Below are positions 54,442 to 64,000 of a stretch of 64,000 nucleotides of DNA, one piece after another (position 1 is the stretch's first letter; each line of letters starts with the position of its first letter). The position numbers and the translations under genes were made by a program. This stretch comes from an uncultured Bacteroidia bacterium (GTDB lineage Bacteria > Bacteroidota > Bacteroidia > Bacteroidales > UBA932): the NCBI GenBank assembly GCA_902789395.1, contig CADANY010000011.1:46797-110796 (forward strand), in the 5' to 3' direction. Below the pieces are notes generated by a model. The model was not told the origin of the DNA. It did no database searches and worked only from the letters and a program-made list of their open reading frames with translations.

Positions 54442-55747
54442 AGCATACCAAAGAGTTTATACTCAGCTCGAGAATATCACCAAGGCGACCGTCGCCCTGC
54501 GGGCGAAAGGTGTCGCCAACGACGAACTGGCCCTCGTCCACGGCCGCCTTGCGCAGGTCGTGAGGACCAAGGGGGATCTCGTTACCCTGCAGGTCTTCTC
54601 CGGGACGGAAGGTATTCCGACCAATGCCGAAGTCGCCTTCCTCGGCGAGCCGCCTACCCTGAAGGTTTCCGAACAATTGTCCGGCCGTTTCTTCGATGCG
54701 TATGGACATCCTATCGACGGAGGTCCGGAAACGGAAGGTGAAATCCGCGAGATCGGCGGTCCTTCCGTCAATCCGTACAAGCGCCGCCAGCCGTCCCAGC
54801 TGATCCCGACCGGCATCGCCGGCATCGACCTGAACAATACGATCGTTTCCGGCCAGAAGATTCCGTTCTTCGCCGATCCGGACCAGCCTTACAACAAGGT
54901 CATGGCAGACGTTGCCATCCGTGCCGATGTCGACAAGATCATCCTCGGCGGGATGGGTCTTTCCAACGACGACTACCTGTTCTTCCGCCATACGTTCGAA
55001 GCGGCGGGGGCCCTGGACAAGATTATCTGCTTCATCAATACGACCGAGAATCCCCCGGTGGAGCGCCTCCTCATTCCGGATATGGCCCTCACCGCGGCAG
55101 AATATTTCGCTGTTGACAAGAATGAAAAGGTCCTCGTCCTGCTGACCGACATGACCCTCTATGCCGATGCCCTGTCGATCGTCTCGAACCGAATGGACCA
55201 GATTCCGTCCAAGGACTCCATGCCGGGTTCCCTTTACTCGGATCTCGCGAAGATCTATGAGAAAGCGGTCCAGCTCCCTTCAGGCGGTTCTATCACCATC
55301 ATCGCCGTCACAACCCTGAACGACGGAGATATCACCCACGCAATCCCTGATAATACGGGTTATATCACGGAAGGACAGCTCTACCTCCGCTATGACAGCG
55401 ACACGGGTAAGGTTATCATCGATCCGTTCCGGTCCCTTTCCCGTCTGAAACAGCTTGTCCAGAACAAGAAGACCCGCGAAGACCACTCCCAGGTCATGAA
55501 CGCCTCCGTCCGGCTGTATGCGGATGCCCAGAACGCCAAGACCAAGCTCGAGAACGGTTTCGACCTGTCCGACTATGACCTCCGGTGCCTCTCGTACGCC
55601 AAGGACTATGCCGTCCGGCTGCTCTCGATCGATGTCAACATCCCGATCGAGGAGATGCTCAATACGGCATGGGAACTCTTCGCCAAATACTTCAGTCCGG
55701 CAGAAACCGGTATCAAGCAGGCACTTATCGACAAATACTGGAAATAA
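54431..55747 (+). CDS. atpB: V-type ATP synthase subunit B
   Basis: This 438-aa non-catalytic nucleotide-binding subunit has no Walker A loop, as expected. The family regions are GIDLNNTIVSGQKIPFFADP, GGMGLSNDDYLFF and MPGSLYSDLAKIYEKAV. Upstream codons include an in-frame TTG at 54422, but the ATG at 54431, which overlaps the atpA stop, is the natural start. Subunits A and B form the hexameric head. Confidence 0.95.
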   Translation: MSTKAYQRVYTQLENITKATVALRAKGVANDELALVHGRLAQVVRTKGDLVTLQVFSGTEGIPTNAEVAFLGEPPTLKVSEQLSGRFFDAYGHPIDGGPETEGEIREIGGPSVNPYKRRQPSQLIPTGIAGIDLNNTIVSGQKIPFFADPDQPYNKVMADVAIRADVDKIILGGMGLSNDDYLFFRHTFEAAGALDKIICFINTTENPPVERLLIPDMALTAAEYFAVDKNEKVLVLLTDMTLYADALSIVSNRMDQIPSKDSMPGSLYSDLAKIYEKAVQLPSGGSITIIAVTTLNDGDITHAIPDNTGYITEGQLYLRYDSDTGKVIIDPFRSLSRLKQLVQNKKTREDHSQVMNASVRLYADAQNAKTKLENGFDLSDYDLRCLSYAKDYAVRLLSIDVNIPIEEMLNTAWELFAKYFSPAETGIKQALIDKYWK

Positions 55748-55749
55748 TA

Positions 55750-56360
55750 ATGGCTATCAAATTCCAATACAATAAAACGTCCCTGAACGAACTTGGGAAG
55801 CAGCTCAAGGTCCGTCAGAAGGCGCTGCCTACCTTGCAGAACAAGGAGAGCGCCCTGCGGCTCGAGGTGCGGAAAGCGAAGTCCGAAAGCGACCGTCTTA
55901 TTGCGGATCTTGACGCCTCTCTGAAGCGGTATGACTATCTCGCCGCGCTTTGGAACGAATTTGAACCCGGTCTGATCCGGATTACCGATGTCGACCTGTA
56001 TACGGTCAAGGTAGCGGGTGTGAAGACCCCCGCCCTCGGGGAAATCCACTATGAGATCAAGCCGTTCAACGCATTCAACAGGCCCGCCTGGTACGCAGAT
56101 GGGGTCGCCATACTGAAAGAACTCTCCCGACTCGGCATCGAATCGGAAGTCTATCAGGAAAAGGCCCGGATCCTCGATTACCAGCGGAAAAAGACGACCC
56201 AGAAGGTCAACCTCTACGAGAAGGTCCAGATTCCAGGGTACCAGGAAGCCATCCGGAAGATCAAACGCTATATGGAAGATGAGGAAAATCTTTCCAAGGC
56301 TTCTTCCAAGATCGTCAAGAACCGCCACGCGGAAGAAGAGGAGCAGGAGGCCTCGGCACT

Positions 56361-56364
<4 letters not shown>
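55750..56364 (+). CDS. atpD: V-type ATP synthase subunit D
   Basis: This 204-aa central rotor subunit consists of two long helices (FQYNKTSLNELGKQLKVRQKALPTLQ and YEKVQIPGYQEAIRKIKRYMEDEENLSKASSKI) flanking a short middle. It is the V/A equivalent of F-type gamma. The ATG at 55750 follows the atpB stop by 2 nt. The open frame extends upstream into atpB and is not used. No subunit F, the usual rotor partner, is encoded. Confidence 0.92.
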
Positions 56365-58618
<2,254 letters not shown>

Positions 58619-58642
58619 TACGTTTCCGTCAGCAGACAATCC

Positions 58643-58678
58643 AAACGGTTCCGGCCAGTCCGGGACCGTTTGACTTTT
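58643..58678 (+). terminator. V-ATPase operon terminator
   Basis: AAACGGTTCCGG (58643-58654) pairs with CCGGGACCGTTT (58660-58671), closing a CCAGT loop, followed by a TTTT run at 58675-58678. The -33 box of the tRNA promoter lies within its 3' end. Confidence 0.72.
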
Positions 58679-58699
58679 CCAAAATTATTGCTAACTTCG
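58669..58699 (+). promoter_or_regulatory. tRNA-Ser promoter
   Basis: TTTG (58669-58672) and TAACTTCG (58692-58699) are separated by 19 nt. The -7 box has one mismatch and lies 11 nt before the tRNA. Confidence 0.62.
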
Positions 58700-58710
58700 C
58701 ATCGTTTTAT

Positions 58711-58799
58711 GGAAGGATGGCCGAGTGGCTGAAGGCGCTGGTCTCGAAAACCGGTATACTCCTCACGGAGTATCGGGGGTTCGAATCCCCCTTCTTCCG
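58711..58799 (+). tRNA. tRNA-Ser (anticodon CGA)
   Basis: The 89-nt cloverleaf with a long variable arm identifies a class II tRNA-Ser. The acceptor GGAAGGA pairs with TTCTTCC, and the discriminator is G58799. The anticodon stem CTGGT/ACCGG encloses loop CTCGAAA, with anticodon CGA for codon UCG. The variable arm is ATACTCC/GGAGTAT and the T arm is GGGGG-TTCGAAT-CCCCC. CCA is not encoded. Confidence 0.95.
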
Positions 58800-58800
58800 C

Positions 58801-58860
58801 AAACCAGCATCAAAAAAGCGCAACGAGCCCAGCTCGATTGCGCTTTTTTGATGCTGGTTT
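58801..58860. terminator. 60-nt palindrome abutting tRNA-Ser, bidirectional terminator-like
   Basis: Arms 58801-58823 and 58838-58860 are perfect 23-bp reverse complements around a 14-nt loop that itself has a CGAG/CTCG pairing. Each arm contains a T6 or A6 run, so the inner GCGCAA...TTGCGC stem followed by T6 makes a terminator on either strand. It begins two bases after the tRNA discriminator. Confidence 0.85.
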
Positions 58861-58882
58861 GTAAAGCCCCGCGCAGCGGGGC

Positions 58883-58921
58883 GGGGATGTCGGAGGCCGA
58901 CAGGCCGACGAAATCCCGGAA
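58883..58921 (+). repeat. 39-bp direct repeat, copy 1
   Basis: This copy starts GGGGATGTCGGAGGCC and ends CGAAATCCCGGAA. The second copy at 58966-59004 differs at only one position (GACAGG versus GGCAGG). Each copy contains a short GGCC-based inverted motif. The spacer of 44 nt is unrelated. Confidence 0.88.
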
Positions 58922-58965
58922 GAAGGGACATCAGCTGCATCCTATGCTTTGCAGGGCCGCCATCA
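58922..58965. other. Spacer between 39-bp repeats
   Basis: No gene or structure is recognised. It contains TTTGCAGGGC, which resembles the arm end of palindromic element 2 (TTTGCAGGGC at 31710-31719), suggesting that fragments of repeats have accumulated here. Confidence 0.4.
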
Positions 58966-59004
58966 GGGGATGTCGGAGGCCGGCAGGCCGACGAAATCCC
59001 GGAA
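58966..59004 (+). repeat. 39-bp direct repeat, copy 2
   Basis: This is near-identical to 58883-58921. It ends six bases before the sigma-factor promoter begins. Confidence 0.88.
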
Positions 59005-59009
59005 ATCTT

Positions 59010-59042
59010 CTTGACTTTTCACGGTTTTTGCGTCTATCTATG
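59010..59042 (+). promoter_or_regulatory. Possible promoter of the sigma-factor gene
   Basis: CTTG (59010-59013) and TATCTATG (59035-59042) are separated by 21 nt. The start site would fall at or near the ATG at 59049, implying a leaderless or very short-leader transcript. An ECF-type autoregulated promoter in the same interval is not excluded. Confidence 0.4.
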
Positions 59043-59048
59043 TGAAGT

Positions 59049-59540
59049 ATGGATAAAACGCTTGAAATAGAACTCTCAGAGATCAGGCCCAAGGTCCTGG
59101 CGACGGCTCTCAAATTCTTCCGAGCCTCCCGGCTGGAAGGTGATCCGGAGGATGTGGTGCAGGATGTGCTGCTAAGGCTTTGGGTGGCCAGACGTGACGG
59201 AGTCCCGATCCGCAGTGCAGAAGCCTGGGCCATATCTATTACCAAGAACAGTTGCATATCGCTATGGCGCAAGAAGACTCCCGTACGAAGCGGCGTGTAT
59301 CCAGAATGGTTATCGGATGGGAATGACGCCTCAACCTTGATTGAACAATCCGAGGTCCAAAGGCTGGCCGACAACGTACTGGAACGGCTTCCTGCAGGCA
59401 CAAGACGACTGCTTCAATTACGCGCCACCGGGCTTTCCCTGGATGAGATTGCCGCCATAACCGGCAGGACAAAAGGCGGGGTGAAGAGTTCCATTTCAGC
59501 CGCACGGCAAGAATTGATAAAACACTTTAAAACGAAGTAA
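59049..59540 (+). CDS. ECF-type RNA polymerase sigma factor
   Basis: This 163-aa sigma-70 family protein has region 2 (KFFRASRLEGDPEDVVQDVLLRLW) and region 4 with its helix-turn-helix (RLLQLRATGLSLDEIAAITG, then KGGVKSSISAARQEL). Region 3 is absent, as in ECF sigmas. It is the first of four genes encoding a putative membrane anti-sigma factor, a plug-like secreted protein and an outer-membrane barrel. It should direct transcription of that set. Confidence 0.9.
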   Translation: MDKTLEIELSEIRPKVLATALKFFRASRLEGDPEDVVQDVLLRLWVARRDGVPIRSAEAWAISITKNSCISLWRKKTPVRSGVYPEWLSDGNDASTLIEQSEVQRLADNVLERLPAGTRRLLQLRATGLSLDEIAAITGRTKGGVKSSISAARQELIKHFKTK

Positions 59541-59544
59541 TACA

Positions 59545-60066
59545 ATGGACCGGAAAGGTTTGATACAACTGTATCTGAATGCAGAAACGACCTGTCAGCA
59601 GGAGCGCGAGCTTGCCGCCTCCTTTGCCACTGTACCCCCTGTCGACGAGGAAGAGAGAGCAGTATATATGATGATGCAGGCTGTCAGGCCCATCGAACTC
59701 CCGGACCTGCCGGAAGCCGATGAGGAGTTTGACCGGATGGTGGGGCCTTCAAAGGTGCGCCCTTTCTTTACCTGGGGCCTTCCCCTGACAGGAGTGGCGG
59801 CGGCCATTGCAGCAGTGGTCCTGTTTACCCATAAGCCCGAGGATCACGGCATGCCTGACATTCCACAAAATAATTATATTGAAATCATTAAGCAAATTGC
59901 CTTTTTGACCAACTTCAATCCGGCGGAAGCCGAGAACCTGGAATTCAAACCCGTTGGGGACGGGTTTGTGATGACCGCCCATTTCCCCGATGGGCAAACC
60001 GCTTCATACATCCTGACACCGTTGGATGGGGGCGAATCCTTCAATCTCGTATCGTTAAACCAATAA
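59545..60066 (+). CDS. Single-pass membrane protein, putative anti-sigma factor
   Basis: This 173-aa protein begins 4 nt after the sigma gene. It has an acidic cytoplasmic N-terminus (GLIQLYLNAETTCQQERELAASF) and one membrane helix around 75-95 (FFTWGLPLTGVAAAIAAVVLF). A periplasmic tail follows, with a repeated FxPVGDGFVMTAHFPDGQ pattern. Position and topology fit an anti-sigma factor, but no FecR/DUF4974 domain is present, so it is not the usual TonB-linked regulator. No homology-based family was recognised. Confidence 0.72.
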   Translation: MDRKGLIQLYLNAETTCQQERELAASFATVPPVDEEERAVYMMMQAVRPIELPDLPEADEEFDRMVGPSKVRPFFTWGLPLTGVAAAIAAVVLFTHKPEDHGMPDIPQNNYIEIIKQIAFLTNFNPAEAENLEFKPVGDGFVMTAHFPDGQTASYILTPLDGGESFNLVSLNQ

Positions 60067-60079
60067 AATACGATTATCC

Positions 60080-60733
60080 ATGAAAAAGATACTCCTTCTT
60101 TTCTTCTGTATGTTAGCCGGCGCATGGGCATTGTCTGCCCAGCAGACCATTTATATCATCGACAACGAGACCGTAGAGTTTTTCGACGGTTCACAGCTCA
60201 AGAACAGGACCGTCAGGGACTACAAAATCACCCAAAAAGGTTCCGGACGACACGCCATTACGATCCATGCCATCACTACATCCCCTTCGGTGTATTCAGT
60301 TTCCGGATCATTCTCCCCGCTGAGGCCTATGGTTCGTCTTGATTCCCTGATGACGCCTGATCGCAGTAGAATCACCCAATTCAGCGCCGATTCAGTTTTT
60401 GTTTCAGATGAGGCCTTCAAGGTTTTGAGCAAGAAAATCATCTACATAATCGATGGAAAAGAGTATGAGAATCCATCCCCGCTCAACATCATCTCGCCAA
60501 CGGATATCGAGAGCATTTCTGTGGTCAAAGACGGGTCTTCCGAGCAACTGAAATATGGCGACGACGTGACTGTCATTAAAATTACGACAAAAAAGAATAA
60601 GGCGGATCTGACGAAGTTTCTGAAGACACTTCCTGGCGTTGAAGTCGATTCGGAAGGAAGGATCACGATCAACGGTCAGGCAGTCATGAAAATCACCATC
60701 AACGGACAGACATATTCCGTAGAGACAAAATAG
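60080..60733 (+). CDS. Secreted plug-like protein without a barrel
   Basis: This 217-aa protein has a signal peptide (ends ALSAQ). The body contains two plug-like units starting IYIID, at residues 24-52 and 121-150; the second (DIESISVVKDGSSEQLKYG) resembles SusC-type plug domains. A third element (LKTLPGVEVDSEGRITINGQ, about 181-200) matches the plug end of OMP_b-brl proteins. It stops there, without barrel strands. It may be a stand-alone plug or a truncated receptor. It lies 13 nt after the anti-sigma-like gene. Confidence 0.78.
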   Translation: MKKILLLFFCMLAGAWALSAQQTIYIIDNETVEFFDGSQLKNRTVRDYKITQKGSGRHAITIHAITTSPSVYSVSGSFSPLRPMVRLDSLMTPDRSRITQFSADSVFVSDEAFKVLSKKIIYIIDGKEYENPSPLNIISPTDIESISVVKDGSSEQLKYGDDVTVIKITTKKNKADLTKFLKTLPGVEVDSEGRITINGQAVMKITINGQTYSVETK

Positions 60734-60742
60734 GGTTCAACA

Positions 60743-60772
60743 ATTGTCATTTCTGAAAAATCCCTAACTTTG
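60743..60772 (+). promoter_or_regulatory. Promoter of the large barrel gene
   Basis: ATTG (60743-60746) and TAACTTTG (60765-60772) are separated by 18 nt. The box gives the barrel gene its own promoter in addition to any read-through from the sigma operon. Confidence 0.6.
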
Positions 60773-60792
60773 CGATTATTATGGACATTGTA

Positions 60793-63675
60793 ATGAAACG
60801 TACACTCGCACTCTTTATCATACTCATCAGCCTCTCAGTCCCGGCTTTTTCGCAGGTTTTCATCATCAATGACAATATGATGGCAGGAAGATTGTCGGAG
60901 ATCAAAGCCACTGTCGTCGACTCCCTTACCAGCGAACCGATCGGATTTGCATCCATCTACGTCATCCCGTCCAAAGACACAACGATAACCAACTTTACCC
61001 TCTCCGACGCTAAGGGCGAAGCCAAACTCGACGAAGTCCCCTACGGAAGCTATGTCTTCCATGTCGAAATGATGGGATACAAACCCTTCGTCAAAGAAAA
61101 GTACTTCCGGGAGCGCCGTGTCGACATGGGAACGATCCGTCTTCAGGTCGACGAGCAATACCTCCAGGCGGCCGTCGTCTCCGGAGTCGGGAACCCCATC
61201 GTCGTCAAGCAGGACACAGTCGAATTCAATGCATCTTCTTTCCGGGTCGGAGCCAATGCCATGCTCAAGGATCTGCTCCAGCGGATGCCCGGCATGGAAA
61301 TCACGGAAGACGGGAAAGTCAAATTCAACGGAGAAGAAATCGACCACCTGACCGTAGGCGGACGGACGTTCTTCTTTGACGACCAGTCTACCGCCCTCAA
61401 TAATCTTCCCGCCTCGGTCGTTGATAAAATCCGGGTCATCGACCGGGAATCCGAAGCAACCCGCTCGACCGGCATCCAGGACGGGGCCCGGGAAAAGGTT
61501 CTCGACGTCGCCCTGAAAAAAGAATACGAAAAGGGCTGGTTCGGAAATGCCGGTGCCAAGGGCGGAACGACCCTGGGGGCCAATGAAGACGAGCAGCTCC
61601 GCGACAACCGGGGATTTCTTTTCAGCGGCAATGCCCTTGTATCCGCTTATACAGATAAAGACCAGGTCACGGTCATCGGCAATGTGCAGAATGTCGATGG
61701 CGGGAATGGCGTTGTCATGATAATCGACGAGGGCGGGGAAGCCACTCCGCTGAACCAGGGCCTTTCTACGGCCGCCCAGCTTGGCATCAACGCCAATACG
61801 ACACGGATCAAAAACGTAGAGAGTACCGTCGGGGCCAATTACAAATACTCGGACACCGATTCGGGCTCACGCTCTTTCCGGACGACGTATCAGGACGACG
61901 GTGACCTGACATCCAGTTCCGAGAACTTCGGCAAGCAATACGCCCGTTCCGCAACCGCCAATATGGAGTTCAAAAAAGAAAAGGGAAAAGTCTGGTTCCA
62001 TCTCCGTCCCTCTTTCCGTTACGGCTTAACGGACAACACTACCCATGGCAATTCCGAAACAAACCGGAACGGGTCTTTTATCAATGCCTCCGAAAAAGCC
62101 TCTAACTCGCAAAATACCAGCAAAATGACAAACCTGGACAGCGATATCTCTTTCCGGGAAATCGGAAATAAAAAAGGACGTACCGTACGTCTTTCCCTAG
62201 ATGGATACTATAGTACCGTCACAGGGCACAGTTCGGAGAACTCCCTGCTCCGGCTATCCGCCGGATCGGAATCCCGATCCATGCAGTATGACACGGATGG
62301 GGATAGTTATTCGATGGGTGGTTCGATCGCCTATACGGAACCGCTCGGTGAAAAATGGAAATCGAATACATCAGCTGGCCTGTCTTACTCCCGCTCTGAC
62401 CAGATCCGGGACGCTTTCGACGAGGCCGGACGGAACGACTACTACAGTTCCGTCAGCCAGAGCAGTTTTCTTGAGCAGACTTACCGGCAGACATTCCAGT
62501 ATAAATTCGGCGAACAGAGCTGGATTACGCTCGGAGCCCAGCTTAGCGGTGTGCTCAATGAAACCTACTCCAAGAGCTTCGGTGTAGAAGAGACGACCGG
62601 AAAAGACGAATGGAACTGGTTTGTCACCCCGAGACTCGATTTCCAGCACGGCAAAGGAAACGATCGTTTCTACCTTTCAGCCTCCGGCTACACCCAGCAA
62701 CCCTCCTCAAACCGGAAACTACCGGTCCTCAACATTGCCGATCCCTCCCGCCTGAGCCTCGGCAACACCTATCTGAAGCCTTATACGAGCACTTCGCTGA
62801 ATGGTTCATGGGACAGGAACAACCGGGAGAAGTTTTCTACCCTGATGATGTATTTCTATACTTCAGTTACAACCACCCCCATCAGCACCGCCATGTGGTA
62901 TGATCCGGACGGTATCCTCTATTCCATTCCCGTCAATACGAAAAAGCCTTCCCTGAGCGGAGTTCTCTATGCCAGCTATACGACTCCCCTGGATGCGAAG
63001 AAACATTGGTTCATAACCGTCGGCGGGTCAACCGGCATCACGGCATCTACCTCCTATCAGGCAAAAGGAACACTCAAGGGTCTCGATAAAGAGACGTTCA
63101 ATTATACCGAGTTCATGACCGGATTCTGGGGAGACGAACACGGTTCTCTCTTCTACAGCGGAAAGAGCGGCTTTGCCGAAAGTGATACCCGGTCTATCGA
63201 TCCGGGCGCCAACATCAATATACGGTATAACCAGGACCGTTACAATCTCAATGCTGGGGCAAGCACGAGCGGACGGATCGTCCGTTATTCACTGGACCCT
63301 ACGGCCGACATGAATACCCTCACAACCCGGTTGACTGCCAGGGGATCCTATACGACAAAGCATGAATTCGAGATCCAATCCGACCTCAACTATGTCTTTT
63401 ACAAAGGTTTTTCTGAAGGATACGGAGCCCCGGAGTGGCAGTGGAACGCCTCTGTCTCCAAGAATATCGGCCCCTTCAACCTCAGCATTACAGCTCATGA
63501 CATCCTTGACCAGACCCGGAATCTGACCCACACGGTTACGAATAACTACGAAGAGGACACCTATCGTCTCATCCTGGGACGTTACATCCTGTTCGGAGTC
63601 AAGTGGAACTTCGGAAAGATGAACGCCGCCCACAGCCGGCGGGCACAGAATGCCGCCTGGGATATGGTCTGGTAA
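60793..63675 (+). CDS. Outer-membrane barrel protein with N-terminal regulatory-like and plug domains
   Basis: This 960-aa protein starts with a signal peptide (MKRTLALFIILISLSVPAFSQ). A carboxypeptidase-regulatory-like domain (about residues 35-115) and a plug with LLQRMPGMEITEDGKVKFNG follow. The long C-terminal barrel belongs to the OMP_b-brl class (Ser/Asn/Tyr-rich strands such as YTQQPSSNRKLPVLN and ending MNAAHSRR). No TonB box is evident. An in-frame ATG at 60781 is nearer the promoter, but 60793 gives a normal signal peptide and a 14-nt leader. The ligand is unknown. Confidence 0.87.
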   Translation: MKRTLALFIILISLSVPAFSQVFIINDNMMAGRLSEIKATVVDSLTSEPIGFASIYVIPSKDTTITNFTLSDAKGEAKLDEVPYGSYVFHVEMMGYKPFVKEKYFRERRVDMGTIRLQVDEQYLQAAVVSGVGNPIVVKQDTVEFNASSFRVGANAMLKDLLQRMPGMEITEDGKVKFNGEEIDHLTVGGRTFFFDDQSTALNNLPASVVDKIRVIDRESEATRSTGIQDGAREKVLDVALKKEYEKGWFGNAGAKGGTTLGANEDEQLRDNRGFLFSGNALVSAYTDKDQVTVIGNVQNVDGGNGVVMIIDEGGEATPLNQGLSTAAQLGINANTTRIKNVESTVGANYKYSDTDSGSRSFRTTYQDDGDLTSSSENFGKQYARSATANMEFKKEKGKVWFHLRPSFRYGLTDNTTHGNSETNRNGSFINASEKASNSQNTSKMTNLDSDISFREIGNKKGRTVRLSLDGYYSTVTGHSSENSLLRLSAGSESRSMQYDTDGDSYSMGGSIAYTEPLGEKWKSNTSAGLSYSRSDQIRDAFDEAGRNDYYSSVSQSSFLEQTYRQTFQYKFGEQSWITLGAQLSGVLNETYSKSFGVEETTGKDEWNWFVTPRLDFQHGKGNDRFYLSASGYTQQPSSNRKLPVLNIADPSRLSLGNTYLKPYTSTSLNGSWDRNNREKFSTLMMYFYTSVTTTPISTAMWYDPDGILYSIPVNTKKPSLSGVLYASYTTPLDAKKHWFITVGGSTGITASTSYQAKGTLKGLDKETFNYTEFMTGFWGDEHGSLFYSGKSGFAESDTRSIDPGANINIRYNQDRYNLNAGASTSGRIVRYSLDPTADMNTLTTRLTARGSYTTKHEFEIQSDLNYVFYKGFSEGYGAPEWQWNASVSKNIGPFNLSITAHDILDQTRNLTHTVTNNYEEDTYRLILGRYILFGVKWNFGKMNAAHSRRAQNAAWDMVW

Positions 63676-63685
63676 GTTTCACGGA

Positions 63686-63716
63686 TTTGGTGGTTCCCTC
63701 AAAAAAAGTAACTTTC
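63686..63716 (+). promoter_or_regulatory. Possible promoter of the fucosidase gene
   Basis: TTTG (63686-63689) and TAACTTTC (63709-63716) are separated by 19 nt. The -7 box has one mismatch. The ATG at 63720 would then be at or just before the start site. Confidence 0.45.
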
Positions 63717-63719
63717 AGC

Positions 63720-64000
63720 ATGATCCGGAAATATACTCTGACAATGCTGGTACTCACCGGTCTCCTGTTTTCCTGCGGGGGTCCTTCCGGAGGAGGCACC
63801 GAACCCGGACCGGAGCCGTATGGTCCCGTTCCGACGGACGGCCAGCTGAGATGGCAGCAGATGGAACGGAACCTCTTTCTCCATTTCGGACCCAATACGT
63901 TCAGCGGAAAAGAATGGGGAGACGGGAAAGAGCCCGAGGACCTGTTCGCTCCGACAGACCTGGACTGCCGGCAATGGGCGCGGACTGCCGCCGCGGCGGG
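63720..64000 (+). CDS. GH29 alpha-L-fucosidase lipoprotein, partial (5' end)
   Basis: The frame runs open from the ATG at 63720 to the window edge, about 94 residues. The start MIRKYTLTMLVLTGLLFSC is a lipoprotein signal with lipobox FSC. The mature part reads QLRWQQMERNLFLHFGPNTF and EWGDGKEPEDLFAPTDLDC, the N-terminal signature of bacterial GH29 fucosidases. The gene is truncated by the window, so catalytic residues are not visible. An alternative start is the ATG at 63744, but it would shorten the signal. Confidence 0.82.
   Translation, partial: MIRKYTLTMLVLTGLLFSCGGPSGGGTEPGPEPYGPVPTDGQLRWQQMERNLFLHFGPNTFSGKEWGDGKEPEDLFAPTDLDCRQWARTAAAA

Noticed and set aside
58800..59004. CRISPR array
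   Set aside because: There are only two 39-bp repeats with one spacer, no cas genes and the repeat form is unlike CRISPR repeats.
58711..64000. Integrated element bounded by tRNA-Ser
   Set aside because: No integrase and no second copy of the tRNA 3' end were seen in the window, so integration is not supported yet.

Overview
The window is chromosomal DNA of a Bacteroidota member, most likely order Bacteroidales (gut or rumen type); the family cannot be fixed from the sequence. Evidence: many intergenic regions carry the Bacteroidota sigma promoter pattern (TTTG-like box, 19-21 nt, TAnnTTTG box); Shine-Dalgarno sequences are generally absent; and there are lineage-typical families (PUR-alpha/DUF3276, DUF5606, DUF6340, DUF4251, DUF4301, GSCFA, long NusB, DUF2764-containing V-ATPase, GH92, OMP_b-brl). 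By eye the GC content is well above 50%. No transposase, phage gene, CRISPR array or rRNA operon was seen. Most of the window is tightly packed housekeeping sequence with many 1-4 nt gene overlaps.

Layout. 1-6 kb: free-Met sulfoxide reductase, divergent from queD-queE (7-deazaguanine synthesis), then glpABC (anaerobic glycerol-3-phosphate dehydrogenase). 6-11.3 kb, minus strand: nusB-yajC-ybbR-coaE-DUF5606-rimO-DUF6340. 11.4-14.7 kb: PUR-alpha protein, MTA/SAH deaminase and two tandem purine nucleoside phosphorylases with different specificity residues, followed by a palindromic element. 14.9-17.1 kb: small membrane protein and nadE. 17.2-25 kb: a zapB-like/zapA pair, a probable 6S RNA, rny, dsbD-like, Kef-type antiporter and a GT4 glycosyltransferase. 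25-33 kb: 5'-nucleotidase lipoprotein and barrel, GSCFA, DUF4251, ffh, aquaporin, a second palindromic element and lysA. 33-41 kb: AraC-type regulator, an ABC transporter with a YtrA-type GntR regulator and its apparent operator, then recF-dciA-pdxB-DUF4301-serine hydrolase. 41-48.7 kb: TPR protein, YebC, SGNH hydrolase, EEP phosphatase and the methylmalonyl-CoA decarboxylase sodium pump (mmdA, LTD-OadG fusion, biotin carrier, beta subunit). 48.7-51.3 kb: GH92. 51.4-58.6 kb: V-type ATPase operon. 58.7-64 kb: tRNA-Ser(CGA), a 60-nt palindrome and 39-bp repeats, an ECF sigma/putative anti-sigma/plug-like protein/outer membrane barrel locus, and the start of a GH29 fucosidase.

How the genes fit together. 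The decarboxylase is predicted to export Na+ while making propionyl-CoA, and the V-ATPase K subunit carries all five Na+ ligands known from Enterococcus NtpK, so the two neighbouring operons may form a sodium circuit. GH92, GH29 and the SGNH/EEP secreted hydrolases point to host or plant glycan use. The most unusual items are the two PNP paralogues with human-PNP-type versus MTAP-type pocket residues, the lamin-tail/OadG fusion, the barrel-less plug protein in the sigma-factor locus, and two dispersed palindromes that share a core but have different self-complementary arms.
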